NCBI RefSeq assembly: GCF_000756375.1
Contig: NZ_JNFD01000009.1
Span: 1-64,000, forward strand
Reading direction: 5' to 3'
Length of the DNA stretch: 64,000 nt
Origin: Sphingopyxis sp. LC81
Lineage (GTDB): Bacteria; Pseudomonadota; Alphaproteobacteria; Sphingomonadales; Sphingomonadaceae
Shown here one piece after another: positions 17,143-26,197 of the stretch (position 1 is the stretch's first letter; each line of letters begins with the position of its first letter). A program made the translations under genes and the position numbers. The notes beneath the pieces are model-generated. The model did no database searches. It was not told the origin of the DNA and worked only from the letters and a program-made list of their open reading frames with translations.

Positions 17143-18080
17143 TTCTTGTAGTCGGGCAGCTGGCTGCCGCCGAGAACCGCGCCCGCGCCCTGCTGGTCGA
17201 GCTTGTCGGTCAGGCTGGACAGCGAGGCGGAGGTGCGGCGCAGATCGCGGATCAGCGCATTGGCTTCGGGAATCGTTGTTTCGCTGAAGGTCTTGAGCCC
17301 GGGCCGCGCATCGGCGATCGCCCCTTCCAGCGTCGCCATCGATGCGTTGGCCGATTTCAGCGTGTCGCGCAGGTTCGCCATCGCCGGATCGACGTTGCGG
17401 TCGATCGTTCCTTGCGCCGATGCGGCGAGGTTGCCGATCTGTTCGGCGGCCACGCCCGTCTGCTGGATCGCGATCCGCGTGTCGGCGAGCGCACGTTCGA
17501 TTGCCGGGCCGTTGCGGGCGAGGATCGCGGTCGACGCCTCGACATTGTTGAGGATGCCGCGAAGACTCGCCTGATTCTCGTCGTCGGCGAGTTCGGCCAG
17601 CCGCTCGGTCAGCGTCGACAGCCGCTGGAGCAATTGCGGTGCGGTATTGAGCAGTTCGCCGAGGCCGCCGACGCGCGTCGGGATCACGGGCTTGCCCGCG
17701 GGGCCCTTGTCGGTGATCGGCGGCGCGCCCTTGACCGCGCCATCGAGCGAGATTTGCGACACGCCGGTAAAGCCGACGCCCTCGAGCGCGGCGGTCGTGC
17801 CTTGCAGCACGGGGACGCCCTCATTCACCTCGATCCGGACGCGGACGAATTGCGGGTCCTCCGGCCACAGCGCGATTTCGCGGACCTGGCCTGCGGGAAC
17901 GCCGGAGAATTGCACCGCGGCGCCTTTGTTCAAGCCGTCGACCGACTGTTTGAAGAATATATCATATTCGCGCTTGTCGCCGCCGCTGTCGTTCGCCAGC
18001 CAGACCACGAAAAAGGCGAGCGCCGCAGTAAAGAAGAGGACAAAAGCGCCGACGAGGACGTTGTTTGAGCGTGTTTCCAT
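17139..18080 (-). CDS. MlaD family MCE-domain protein
   Basis: The protein has 313 residues: an N-terminal membrane anchor (about 8-30), one MCE domain (about 37-115, with the typical VQFSGVPAGQV) and a long helical C-terminal region (about 140-290). MCE proteins form hexameric rings in the periplasm that bind phospholipid between the inner and outer membranes. The long helices suggest a needle-like or linker form, rather than the short MlaD of Escherichia coli. It lies 9 bp after the ATPase gene and overlaps the lipoprotein gene. Confidence 0.92.
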   Translation of the reverse strand: METRSNNVLVGAFVLFFTAALAFFVVWLANDSGGDKREYDIFFKQSVDGLNKGAAVQFSGVPAGQVREIALWPEDPQFVRVRIEVNEGVPVLQGTTAALEGVGFTGVSQISLDGAVKGAPPITDKGPAGKPVIPTRVGGLGELLNTAPQLLQRLSTLTERLAELADDENQASLRGILNNVEASTAILARNGPAIERALADTRIAIQQTGVAAEQIGNLAASAQGTIDRNVDPAMANLRDTLKSANASMATLEGAIADARPGLKTFSETTIPEANALIRDLRRTSASLSSLTDKLDQQGAGAVLGGSQLPDYKK

Positions 18081-18089
18081 CAGCTGTTC

Positions 18090-18944
18090 CTATCGGCGCT
18101 TCGCGGTTTGGTTCCCGCTTGCCGCTGCACGGCCGCGTGGCCCGTTGAAATAATCCTGTATCCACGGATGCTCGGTGGCAAGCAGTTCCGGGATGGTGCC
18201 GACCGCGATCACCTTCTTCTCCGCCAAGACCGCGACGCGGTCGCAGGTTGCATAAAGCGTGTCGAGGTCGTGGGTGATCAGGAAGACGGTCAGGCCCATC
18301 GTGTCGGCGAGCCCGCGAAGCAGCTCGTCGAACTTCGCGGCGCCGATCGGGTCGAGGCCTGCGGTCGGTTCGTCGAGAAAGAGCAGCGCCGGGTCGAGCG
18401 CGAGCGCGCGGGCAAGCCCGGCTCGCTTGACCATCCCGCCCGACAGTTCGGCCGGAAATTTGGGGCCGGCATCGGGGGGCAGGCCCACCATCGCGACCTT
18501 GTACGCGGCGATCTCGTCGAGCAGCCTTTGGTCGAGCCGCGGATAATATTCGCGCAGCGGAACCTGGATATTCTCCGCGACGCTCAGCGTCGAAAAGAGT
18601 GCGCCGCCCTGGAACATCACACCCCAGCGCCGGCGCAAGTCGCGCGATTCCTCTTCATTGGCGATCGTGTCGAGCGTCTTGCCATAGACTTCGATCTCGC
18701 CCGCGGCCGGCGTCTGGAGGCCGATGATCGAACGCATCAGCACCGATTTGCCGGTGCCCGATCCGCCGACGACGCCGAGGATTTCGCCCGAACGGACGGT
18801 AAGGTCGAGATCCTCATGGATCACCGCGTCGCCGAATTGGTTCCTCAGGCCGCGAATGCAGATGGCCTCGTCGAACTTTTCGGGCCGCACCGCGTCGGCG
18901 GCGGCGAGTTCTTCCTCGATCTCCTGTTCGATCTCTTCGCTCAT
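18090..18944 (-). CDS. MlaF-type ABC transporter ATP-binding protein
   Basis: The ATPase has 284 residues. The Walker A motif is GGSGTGKS, the signature is LSGGM, and Walker B is LLFLDEPTAGLD, followed by the H-loop in ITHD. It powers phospholipid movement with the MlaE permease. An acidic N-terminal stretch of about 25 residues precedes the domain. I chose ATG 18944, which overlaps the mlaE stop as TGATG; an ATG three codons earlier is also possible. It is the second gene of the operon. Confidence 0.94.
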   Translation of the reverse strand: MSEEIEQEIEEELAAADAVRPEKFDEAICIRGLRNQFGDAVIHEDLDLTVRSGEILGVVGGSGTGKSVLMRSIIGLQTPAAGEIEVYGKTLDTIANEEESRDLRRRWGVMFQGGALFSTLSVAENIQVPLREYYPRLDQRLLDEIAAYKVAMVGLPPDAGPKFPAELSGGMVKRAGLARALALDPALLFLDEPTAGLDPIGAAKFDELLRGLADTMGLTVFLITHDLDTLYATCDRVAVLAEKKVIAVGTIPELLATEHPWIQDYFNGPRGRAAASGNQTAKRR

Positions 18945-20062
18945 CAATTCCATCCCAGCGAAGAGAAGAAGACGGCGAACATCGCGTCGAGGACGATGAC
19001 GAGGAAGATCGCGGCGACCACGGCCGACGTCGTGCGCTTGCCGACTTCCTCGGCGTCCTGGCGGACCTGCATGCCTTCGTAACAGCCGGTGACGCCGATC
19101 AAGATGCCGAACACCGGGGCCTTGATCAGCATGATGTAAAAATCGGTCATCGGGATGATTTCCCGCAAGCGCTGAATATAGGTGAGCGGCGGGATTTCGA
19201 GCCCGATCCAGCAGAAGACGCCGCCGCCGATGATCGCACAAATGCTCGCATAGAAGCCGAGCAGCGGCATGGTGATCGTCGAGGCGGCGACGCGCGGCAG
19301 GACGATGGCTTCCATCGGCGATACGCCAATGGTGCGCATCGCGTCGACCTCTTCGGTCAGCTTCATCGTGCCGATCTGCGCCGCGAACGCCGATCCCGAT
19401 CGGCCCGCGACCATGATCGCGGTCATCAGCAAGCCGAGTTCGCGGATCGAGGCGCGGCCGACGAGGTTGATCGTGAACACCTCGAGCCCGAATTGTTCGA
19501 GCTGCACCGCGCCTTGCTGCGCGATGACGATGCCAATCAGGAAACTCATCAGGCCGATGATGGGGAGGGCGTCGACACCGACCGCCTGAAAACGCATCAC
19601 GACCGCATTCCAGCGGAGGCGGCGGCGCGCGCGAATCTGGATGCCCAGCGCGACGATCATTGCGCCGAAAAAGCCAACGATGCCCAGCAGTTCGTGCCAG
19701 ATCGCGACGCTGGCATGGCCGACCTGTTCGAGCATCCGCGCCCAGCCCGGACGGCGATCGCGGTGGACGCGATATTCGCTCTTGTCGCTGGCGAGTGCCT
19801 CGAGCAGGCGCTGCGCTTCTTCGCTCGCGCCGACGACCTTCGAACCATGTTCCTTGGCGGTGCGCGTCACGATCCAGGCGCCGACGGTGTCGATGCGTTC
19901 GAGCGCCGACAGGTCGAGCGTCGCGATCGGACCCAGCGCATCGAGACGCGCGGGAACGTCACCCAGACGCGCGAGCGTCAGACGGCCGGTGAAGCGAACT
20001 TCGGCACCCTCGGCACCGTCGCTATGTTCGAAATCCGCCCTGGCAACCATCGTGCGGGACAT
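18944..20062 (-). CDS. MlaE family permease with N-terminal STAS domain
   Basis: The protein has 372 residues. Residues 1-105 form a STAS-like domain (LDLSALERIDTVGAW), and the rest is the MlaE permease with five or six membrane helices and motifs GRSGSAFAAQIGTM and LPRVAA. In Escherichia coli the STAS protein MlaB is separate; here it is fused to the permease, as in many alphaproteobacteria. It is the first gene of the operon. No mlaC or mlaA gene is adjacent. Confidence 0.93.
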   Translation of the reverse strand: MSRTMVARADFEHSDGAEGAEVRFTGRLTLARLGDVPARLDALGPIATLDLSALERIDTVGAWIVTRTAKEHGSKVVGASEEAQRLLEALASDKSEYRVHRDRRPGWARMLEQVGHASVAIWHELLGIVGFFGAMIVALGIQIRARRRLRWNAVVMRFQAVGVDALPIIGLMSFLIGIVIAQQGAVQLEQFGLEVFTINLVGRASIRELGLLMTAIMVAGRSGSAFAAQIGTMKLTEEVDAMRTIGVSPMEAIVLPRVAASTITMPLLGFYASICAIIGGGVFCWIGLEIPPLTYIQRLREIIPMTDFYIMLIKAPVFGILIGVTGCYEGMQVRQDAEEVGKRTTSAVVAAIFLVIVLDAMFAVFFSSLGWN

Positions 20063-20150
20063 TGTCTTATTTGCCCCACGACGGCAAGTGAATCCATGGT
20101 TTAGCTTGCCGGGCCTTGGCCGCCATGCCGGGTCACACTATGGGTGAGCG

Positions 20151-20870
20151 ATGGAAGACCCGCTCGCCACGCCGATCCCCGATTATGCGCACCGCGTCGC
20201 GATGTACGACATGGACCGGACGATAACGCGTTCAGGGACTTACAGCGGCTTCCTTATGCATGTTGCGCAGCGGCGCCAGCAATGGCGGCTCTTGCTGCTG
20301 CCGCTGGTCGGGCTTGCAGGGGCGGCCTATTCGCTGCGCCTGATCGACCGATCGCGGCTGAAGGCGATCAACCTCAGGCTGCTTGTCGGCAAGCGCTTTC
20401 GTCGCACTGAGATCGCGCCGCTCGCCGAAAGCTATGCCGACAAGGTGGTGTCGCGTGGGCTGCATCCCGCCGCGCTCGAACAGATCGCCGCCGACCGCGA
20501 AGCGGGATACCGGCTGCTGCTCGCGACGGCGTCGTTCCATCTTTATGTCGATGCGATCGCGCGGCGGCTGGGGATCGACGATGTGCTCGCGACGCAGCTC
20601 GACGAGCCCGATGGCGCCGACCATATCCACGCGCGGCTAGCGGGTGACAATTGCTATGGCGAGGCGAAGTTCGCGCGGATCGACGGCTGGATGGCGGCCA
20701 ACGACATCACCCGCGACCGGGCGCATATCCGCGCTTATTCGGATCATGTCTCCGATCATCCGATGCTGCATTTTGCCGACGAGGCGGTGGCGACGACGCC
20801 GTCGCGCAAGCTGAAATTGCTCGCCCCGCAAATGGGCTGGCAGGTCGTCGACTGGCGGACGAAGAGATAG
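20151..20870 (+). CDS. HAD-IB family hydrolase
   Basis: This HAD-superfamily phosphatase has 239 residues. The nucleophile motif is YDMDRTIT (DxDxT, about residues 19-26), motif II is LLLATAS, and the acidic motif lies in SDHVSDHP near residue 200. It most resembles the subfamily IB enzymes related to phosphoserine phosphatase; the substrate is uncertain. It stands alone, converging on the PLP enzyme gene with a dispersed repeat filling the gap. Confidence 0.85.
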   Translation: MEDPLATPIPDYAHRVAMYDMDRTITRSGTYSGFLMHVAQRRQQWRLLLLPLVGLAGAAYSLRLIDRSRLKAINLRLLVGKRFRRTEIAPLAESYADKVVSRGLHPAALEQIAADREAGYRLLLATASFHLYVDAIARRLGIDDVLATQLDEPDGADHIHARLAGDNCYGEAKFARIDGWMAANDITRDRAHIRAYSDHVSDHPMLHFADEAVATTPSRKLKLLAPQMGWQVVDWRTKR

Positions 20871-21068
20871 CCCTCCCCCTTGATGGGAGCATCGGGTCGG
20901 CCATGCCCCCGGCATGGCCTGAACAGCGCGGGGCGCTGTTCACCCGAATGCTGGTTGGGTGGGGGTGAGGTTGCAGGCATCGGCCTACGCCAGCGACCTC
21001 ACCCCCACCGCTGCGACTAGGCGATTGCATCGCCAAGTCTCGCTGCCTCCCCCATCAAGGGGGAGGGC
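20870..21068. repeat. Dispersed structured repeat, copy 1
   Basis: An 18-bp perfect inverted repeat (GCCCTCCCCCTTGATGGG at 20870-20887, complement at 21051-21068) bounds the element. Inside are hairpins GCCATGCC/GGCATGGC (20900-20918), GAACAGCGC/GCGCTGTTC (20921-20941), a 13-bp stem (20959-20971 with 20996-21008), GGCGAT/ATCGCC (21020-21034) and CCTCCCCC/GGGGGAGG (21046-21066). A 31-bp segment (21035-21065) recurs at 62804-62834 with one mismatch. The element occupies the whole gap between two convergent genes, starting right at the stop codons. Confidence 0.85.
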
Positions 21069-21073
21069 TTCGG

Positions 21074-22366
21074 TCAAACCGCGTCCAATGCCTGCGCGAA
21101 GTCGGCGATCAGATCGTCGGGATCCTCGATACCGATCGAGACGCGCACCAGATTGTCGGTGATGCCGAGCGCCTTCTTGCGCTCGTCGGGAACCGACAGA
21201 TGCGTCATCGCGGCGGGATGGCTGGCGAGCGTCTCGGTGCCGCCCAGGCTGACCGCGAGCTTGGCGATCTTCAGCGCGTCGAGAAAACGGAAGCTCTCGG
21301 CCTCGCCGCCCTTGATGAACAGCGAGAAGGTCGACCCGGCGCCGGTGCAATGGCGGTCGAAAATATCCTTCTGGCGCGCGTCCTGAATGAAGCCGAGATA
21401 GCCGAGCCCGTCGACCTTCGGATGATCGCGCAAGAAAGTGCAGACCTTCAACGCATTTTCGCCCGCGCGGCTCATGCGCAGTTCGAGCGTTTCGAGGCTG
21501 CGCAGCAGCATCCACGCGGTGTTGGGGTCGCAGATCGTGCCGATCGTGTTGCGCATCGGGCGGATGATGTTGAGCAGGCGCTGGTCGCCCGACACGCCGC
21601 CCGCGACGAGGTCCGAATGGCCGCCGGCATATTTGGTCAGGCTGTAGACGACGAGTTCGGCGCCCTGCTTCAGCGGCTTTTGCCACAGCGGGCCGAGGAA
21701 GGTGTTGTCGATCGCGATCGGCGGCTGCTGCTCGCCCGGGAAAGCGGCGTCGCGCGCGGCGCGCACCGCCTCAACATCGACGAGCGCGTTGGTCGGGTTC
21801 GCGGGGCTTTCCAGATAGACGAGCGCGACCTTGCCGCCCTTTTCATCGGCGAGCGCCTGCGCGCGGGCCAGAATGGCGTCGATTTCCTCGCGCGTCGCGC
21901 CGGCGGGGAAATCGACGAAGCTGACGCCGAAGCGCGACAGGATGCGCGCGATCAGCGTTTCGGTCGCGGCATAGAGCGGGCCCGAATGGACGATCACGTC
22001 ATTCTGGCCGACGAGTGCGAGGAGCAGGGTCGCGATCGCCGACATGCCGCTCGAAAAGACGAGGCTGTCGTCGGCGCCGTCCCAGACCGCGAGGCGGTCC
22101 TCGAGGATTTCCTGGTTCGGGCCGTTGAAGCGCGAATAGACGAGGCCATCGGCGGGGCCTTCGCGCTTGCCGGTGATATGTTCGAAGAAGCGCTTGCCCG
22201 CGGCCGCGCTTTCGAACGCGAAGGTCGAGGTCAGGAAGATCGGCGGCTTCAACGAGCCTTCGGAGAGCACGGGGTCATAGCCGAGTCCCATCATCAGCGT
22301 GGCGGGGCTGAGGTCGCGATCGCCGATTTTCTTGGTGTTGTTCTTGGGTTTGCCGCGCATGGCCAT
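21074..22366 (-). CDS. Cystathionine gamma-synthase family PLP enzyme
   Basis: This PLP-dependent Cys/Met-metabolism enzyme has 430 residues. SLTKYAGGHSD near residue 240 holds the PLP lysine, and YSRFNGPNQE matches the conserved PLP-phosphate region. It could act as a cystathionine synthase or lyase, or as a methionine gamma-lyase; unlike the gene at 53902 it lacks the YGCTFAF cysteine motif. ATG 22366 follows AAGGAG with 7-bp spacing. It appears to have its own promoter region with a palindromic operator. Confidence 0.88.
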   Translation of the reverse strand: MAMRGKPKNNTKKIGDRDLSPATLMMGLGYDPVLSEGSLKPPIFLTSTFAFESAAAGKRFFEHITGKREGPADGLVYSRFNGPNQEILEDRLAVWDGADDSLVFSSGMSAIATLLLALVGQNDVIVHSGPLYAATETLIARILSRFGVSFVDFPAGATREEIDAILARAQALADEKGGKVALVYLESPANPTNALVDVEAVRAARDAAFPGEQQPPIAIDNTFLGPLWQKPLKQGAELVVYSLTKYAGGHSDLVAGGVSGDQRLLNIIRPMRNTIGTICDPNTAWMLLRSLETLELRMSRAGENALKVCTFLRDHPKVDGLGYLGFIQDARQKDIFDRHCTGAGSTFSLFIKGGEAESFRFLDALKIAKLAVSLGGTETLASHPAAMTHLSVPDERKKALGITDNLVRVSIGIEDPDDLIADFAQALDAV

Positions 22367-22408
22367 GGGGATGCTCCTTGAGATGTTGGGACCCTGTATA
22401 GCACGCCG

Positions 22409-22422
22409 GTTTCGTTCGAAAC
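22409..22422. promoter_or_regulatory. Palindromic operator before the PLP enzyme gene
   Basis: GTTTCG-TT-CGAAAC is a perfect inverted repeat 43 bp upstream of the start codon. On the minus strand a TATACA -10-like hexamer lies 18 bp after its end, so the palindrome would overlap the -35 region, as a repressor site would. The cognate regulator is not in the window. Confidence 0.4.
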
Positions 22423-22436
22423 TATATTGCGCGGGA

Positions 22437-23843
22437 TCACCCGATCATCGCGATGGACCAGATCACCCCGATCAGCAGCGGAACGCCGATAATGTCGAGC
22501 GTGAGCCCCGCCTTCAATATGCGCGGCAGTGCGATATGACCCGTCGCCCACGCAAGCGCATTCGGACCGGTTCCCGACGGCAGCATGAAGCCCCAGCTCG
22601 CCGCCATCGCAACGGGAAGCGCAAGCAGGATCGGATCGACGCCGGTCGCCGCGATCAGCGCCGCGAGCACGGGCATAATCCCGCTTGCGGTCGCGACGTT
22701 GCTCGCGAACTCGGTGATCAGGATGGTGAGCGCGACGATGGTCGCGGCGAGCAGGATCGTTGGCACGCTGCCGAGCGGTGCGAGCACCGCGCCGAGCCAG
22801 GCGGCGAGCCCGCTTGCGGTGATCGCGGCGGCGAGCGCAAGGCCGCCGCCGAACATCATGATGACGCCCCATGGCGCGCGGTCGGCTTCCTTCCAGAGCA
22901 GCAAGGGCCGGCCGGTGCCGTCGGGCAGGATGAAGAGCAACAGGCTGCCCGCAACGGCGATCGTGCCGTCGGTCAGCGCGCCCTTGGGCAACATCGGTTC
23001 GAGCCAGGGCTGCGCGATCCACGCGACGAGCACGACTAGGAAGATCGGGACGACGCGGCGCTCGGCGGTCGACCAGATCGCCTGATGGCCGAGCGCGGCG
23101 GCGGCGGCCGTGCCGTCGAAGGGATGATCGGCAAGCCGCTGAACGCGCGCGAGAATTCCCATCGCGATCGGGGTCGACAGCAAGACGATGGGGACACCGT
23201 AGATCGCCCAGTCGAGAAACGAGATGCGAAGTCCCAGCGCTTTTTCGATGAGTCCCGCTGCGATGGCGTTGGTCGGGCTGCCGACGAGTGTGCCGAGCCC
23301 GCCGATCGAGGCGGCAAAGGCGATGCCCATCATCACCGCGCCTGCGAAACCCCCGGTCTCGCCCTCTTGCACGCCGCCCGCGCGCACGACTGCGAGTGCG
23401 ATCGGGATCATGATCAGCGCGGTCGAGGTGTTCGAAATGAACATGCTGAGCAGCGCGGTCGCCGTCATGAAGGCAAAGAGCAGGCCCGAGGCGGTGGGCG
23501 AGGCACGTTTCAGAAGCGCGAGTGCGAGCCGTCGGTGCAGCCCGACGCGCTCGATCGCGAGCGCCAGAAAGGCGCCGCCGAGGATCAGGAACAGGATCGG
23601 CGAATAATATTCCTTCGCGATCGCATTCGCATCCATCACGCCGAAGGCGGGCACGGTGAGGAAGGGCATGAGTGCGGTGACGGTCAGCGGCAGCGCCTCG
23701 GTCATCCACCAGATCGCCATCAGCACGGTCAGTGCGGCGACGCGCCAGGCGGTGGTCTCCATCCCGGCGGGCGCCGGAGCCAAAAGCATCAAGCAAAAGA
23801 CGACGAGCCCGCCGATCAACCCCAACCAGCGCGTGCGCGTCAT
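22437..23843 (-). CDS. SLC13 family (DASS) sodium symporter
   Basis: This carrier has 468 residues and about 11-12 membrane helices, the usual size for the divalent anion-sodium symporter family. The two SNT-type motifs (FISNTSTA and FASNVATA) and the late PSGTGPNALAW segment match bacterial dicarboxylate or sulfate transporters. The substrate cannot be assigned. It starts 7 bp after pgeF, so it is probably the last gene of the lgt operon. Confidence 0.9.
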   Translation of the reverse strand: MTRTRWLGLIGGLVVFCLMLLAPAPAGMETTAWRVAALTVLMAIWWMTEALPLTVTALMPFLTVPAFGVMDANAIAKEYYSPILFLILGGAFLALAIERVGLHRRLALALLKRASPTASGLLFAFMTATALLSMFISNTSTALIMIPIALAVVRAGGVQEGETGGFAGAVMMGIAFAASIGGLGTLVGSPTNAIAAGLIEKALGLRISFLDWAIYGVPIVLLSTPIAMGILARVQRLADHPFDGTAAAAALGHQAIWSTAERRVVPIFLVVLVAWIAQPWLEPMLPKGALTDGTIAVAGSLLLFILPDGTGRPLLLWKEADRAPWGVIMMFGGGLALAAAITASGLAAWLGAVLAPLGSVPTILLAATIVALTILITEFASNVATASGIMPVLAALIAATGVDPILLALPVAMAASWGFMLPSGTGPNALAWATGHIALPRILKAGLTLDIIGVPLLIGVIWSIAMIG

Positions 23844-23850
23844 CGGCCCC

Positions 23851-24618
23851 TCATCCTCCCGCCAGTCCGATCACCGACAATTGGCGGCCATAGGAATTTT
23901 CCCCTTTATGGCACGCGCGGCGATAGCTGAAATAATCTTGCCCCTCGGCATAGGTGTCCTGTCCGCCGATGGCAATTCGCGTCACGCCCGCCGCGGCGAG
24001 CCGCGCCGCGACATAGGCGGCGATGTCGAACATCGCATGGCCGGGCTTGCCCGCTGCGAAAAAGCGCTCGTTCGCCGGATCGTCGGCGACGAAGCGCTGC
24101 ACGAAATTCTCGTCGACCTCATAGGAGGCGCGCGCGATGCACGGCCCGATCGCGACGGCGATATTGGCGCGGCTGGCGCCAAGGCTTTCCATCGCGGCCA
24201 GCGTCGCATCGGTCACGCCCGCAATTGCGCCCTTCCAGCCCGCATGCGCGGCGCCGACGACCCCGGCCTCACGGTCGGCGAACAGCACCGGGACGCAGTC
24301 GGCGGTCAATATGCCGAGCAAGATACCGGGCGTCCGCGTCGCGAGCGCATCGGCCTCGGGCCGCGCGGCAAGGTCGGTGTCGGCATCGACGATCACGCAG
24401 CGATTGCCGTGAACCTGATACAGTCCGGTCAGCGTTGCGCCCGGAAGCACGGCGTCGGCCACGCGCCGCCGGTTCTCGGTGATCAGCGCAGGATCGTCGC
24501 CTGAGCCGAGGCCGCAGTTCAGCGAGGCAAGTTCGCCCGTCGAGACACCGCCACGGCGGCCGAAAAAGCCGTGCGCGACGCCCGCCAGCGTCGCCGCGCT
24601 TGCAAAGGGCGCGCTCAC
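23851..24618 (-). CDS. pgeF: Peptidoglycan editing factor PgeF (YfiH family)
   Basis: The protein has 255 residues of the multicopper-polyphenol-oxidase-like family, now known as peptidoglycan editing factor, which removes muropeptides carrying a wrong first amino acid. The expected metal-site residues are visible in QVHGNRC, TADCVPVLF and GAAHAGWKG. I chose GTG 24618, which overlaps the preceding stop as GTGA and begins the conserved region; no in-frame ATG exists at a sensible place. It is part of the overlapping lgt operon. Confidence 0.9.
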   Translation of the reverse strand: MSAPFASAATLAGVAHGFFGRRGGVSTGELASLNCGLGSGDDPALITENRRRVADAVLPGATLTGLYQVHGNRCVIVDADTDLAARPEADALATRTPGILLGILTADCVPVLFADREAGVVGAAHAGWKGAIAGVTDATLAAMESLGASRANIAVAIGPCIARASYEVDENFVQRFVADDPANERFFAAGKPGHAMFDIAAYVAARLAAAGVTRIAIGGQDTYAEGQDYFSYRRACHKGENSYGRQLSVIGLAGG

Positions 24619-25133
24619 AGGTCGAGCCGGAAGATGCGATCCTCGTCGATGTGGTTGCCGACGCGGAAGGCGTTGCGGCCGACATCGACAAAACCATAGC
24701 GGCGGTAAAAGGCCTGTGCGCGGGGGTTTTCGGTAAAGACCGAAAGATAGAGGATCGACGCGCGTTCGCGCGCCCATGCGATGCCCCAGTCGGTCAGCGC
24801 CACCGCGATGCCTTTGCCCTTCGCGGCCTCCCCGACATAAAGCTGGTGCAGCTCGGTCGCGTCGTCGAGCGGCTGGCCTTCGGGCAGGTCGAAATCGATC
24901 GGCCCCATTTTGATGAAGCCGGTGATCGCGCCATCGTCGTCGTGGGCGAGGGCGATCGCCCAGGCGGGGTCGGCGATTTGTGCGCGGAGGCGCTCGGGCG
25001 GATTCCAGCCGGCGAGGAAGGCCGCGAGGTCGGCCGGGTCGTAAATATGCCCGAACGTGTGGGTGAAGGAATTGCTCGCGAACAGGGTCAGTTCGCCGAC
25101 ATCTTCGTCGCGCGCGAGAGTGATGGTGGTCAT
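24615..25133 (-). CDS. GNAT family N-acetyltransferase
   Basis: The protein has 172 residues and the GNAT fold. The acetyl-CoA loop lies in the segment LYVGEAAKGKGIAVAL (about residues 95-110), where the usual Q/RxxGxG/A pattern is KGKGI. The late strand LSVFTENPRAQAFYRRYGF is typical of the family. The substrate is unknown. ATG 25133 overlaps the upstream stop as ATGA, and the end overlaps the pgeF GTG. Confidence 0.9.
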   Translation of the reverse strand: MTTITLARDEDVGELTLFASNSFTHTFGHIYDPADLAAFLAGWNPPERLRAQIADPAWAIALAHDDDGAITGFIKMGPIDFDLPEGQPLDDATELHQLYVGEAAKGKGIAVALTDWGIAWARERASILYLSVFTENPRAQAFYRRYGFVDVGRNAFRVGNHIDEDRIFRLDL

Positions 25134-26197
25134 GCTGCTGCCTTTGCCCCGAAACCTTCGGGTCGCGGCCAGCCGGGGGCACAGGCAGCCATGACCTTGA
25201 ACAATTCGCCCATCGCTTGCGGCGCGACAAGCCGGTCGCGCTGGCCCGCGAGTTCGCCGGCGCGGTCGGGCGCCGCGTTCGTCAGCGCCTTCAGCCGCGC
25301 GTCGATGCCGAGCGCCTGAAGCCATGCGCCCTGGCCGACCGGGCCGGCGATACCGACGCCGGCGCGCCTGGCTGCATCGGAAAGCGCGGTGAAGTCGACA
25401 TGCGTCGTGAGGTCGGCCTCGCCCGGATCGACGAAGGGATCGGTGAATTGATGCGCCTTCACCGCCTGCAGCGTGTCGCCCGCCGCGGGCCCCTGATAGC
25501 CATAGTCGATCACCAGCATCGCACCGCCCTGCCGCGCGAGGCGGAAAGCACAGCGCTGCATGATCGCCGCCGATACGGGGGAGGTTTCGACGATGCTTCC
25601 CGGGGCGCTGGCCCGCAGCATCTCCGGGACGCTGTCGTCGGCGGGCACATCGCCGGGCACCGCTGCCAGTTGCCCGCCGACGCGCTCAACCATGCGTTCG
25701 CGCCATCCGTCGTCGGTGCGGACATATTGGTGGACGGGCAGGGCGTCGAAAAATTCATTGGCGACGATGATCGCGGCGCCGTCGTCGGGCAGGTCGTCGA
25801 TATCGTCGTGATGGATCGCGGCGGGCAGGCGTGCCGATTGCGCCGCGCGGAGCGTCGGGCTCGTCTCGACCAGATGGACGCCCTGCGGCGTGCAACCGAA
25901 GCGCGCCATCGCGCGCAGCGCGTCGGCGGCGAGCGTGCCGCGGCCGGGGCCGAGTTCGATATAGCGAAACGCCGGGCTGCCCGCGCGCGACCACAGATCG
26001 GCGATCCAGATGCCGATCATTTCGCCGAACATCTGGCTGATTTCGGGCGCGGTGGTGAAATCGCCCGCGGCGCCGAGCGGGTCGCGCGTCGCATAATAAT
26101 GGCCGTTCGCCGCGGCGATGAAATCGGCGACGGTCATCGGCCGCGCCGCCGCGATCTGGCTTATCAGCGCTTCGGGACTCGGCGGGCTGTCACGCAA
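25130..26197 (-). CDS. NDUFAF7/MidA-like SAM-dependent methyltransferase
   Basis: The protein has 355 residues and resembles the family of mitochondrial NDUFAF7 (MidA), which methylates an arginine of complex I; bacterial members are poorly characterised. The N-terminal [15 protein letters not shown] and the SAM-binding ELGPGRGTL are clear, as are [11 protein letters not shown] and the closing VMAACAP. The start is TTG 26197, overlapping lgt by 8 bp; the only in-frame ATG (26137) would remove a conserved N-terminal helix. Confidence 0.85.
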   Translation of the reverse strand: MRDSPPSPEALISQIAAARPMTVADFIAAANGHYYATRDPLGAAGDFTTAPEISQMFGEMIGIWIADLWSRAGSPAFRYIELGPGRGTLAADALRAMARFGCTPQGVHLVETSPTLRAAQSARLPAAIHHDDIDDLPDDGAAIIVANEFFDALPVHQYVRTDDGWRERMVERVGGQLAAVPGDVPADDSVPEMLRASAPGSIVETSPVSAAIMQRCAFRLARQGGAMLVIDYGYQGPAAGDTLQAVKAHQFTDPFVDPGEADLTTHVDFTALSDAARRAGVGIAGPVGQGAWLQALGIDARLKALTNAAPDRAGELAGQRDRLVAPQAMGELFKVMAACAPGWPRPEGFGAKAAA

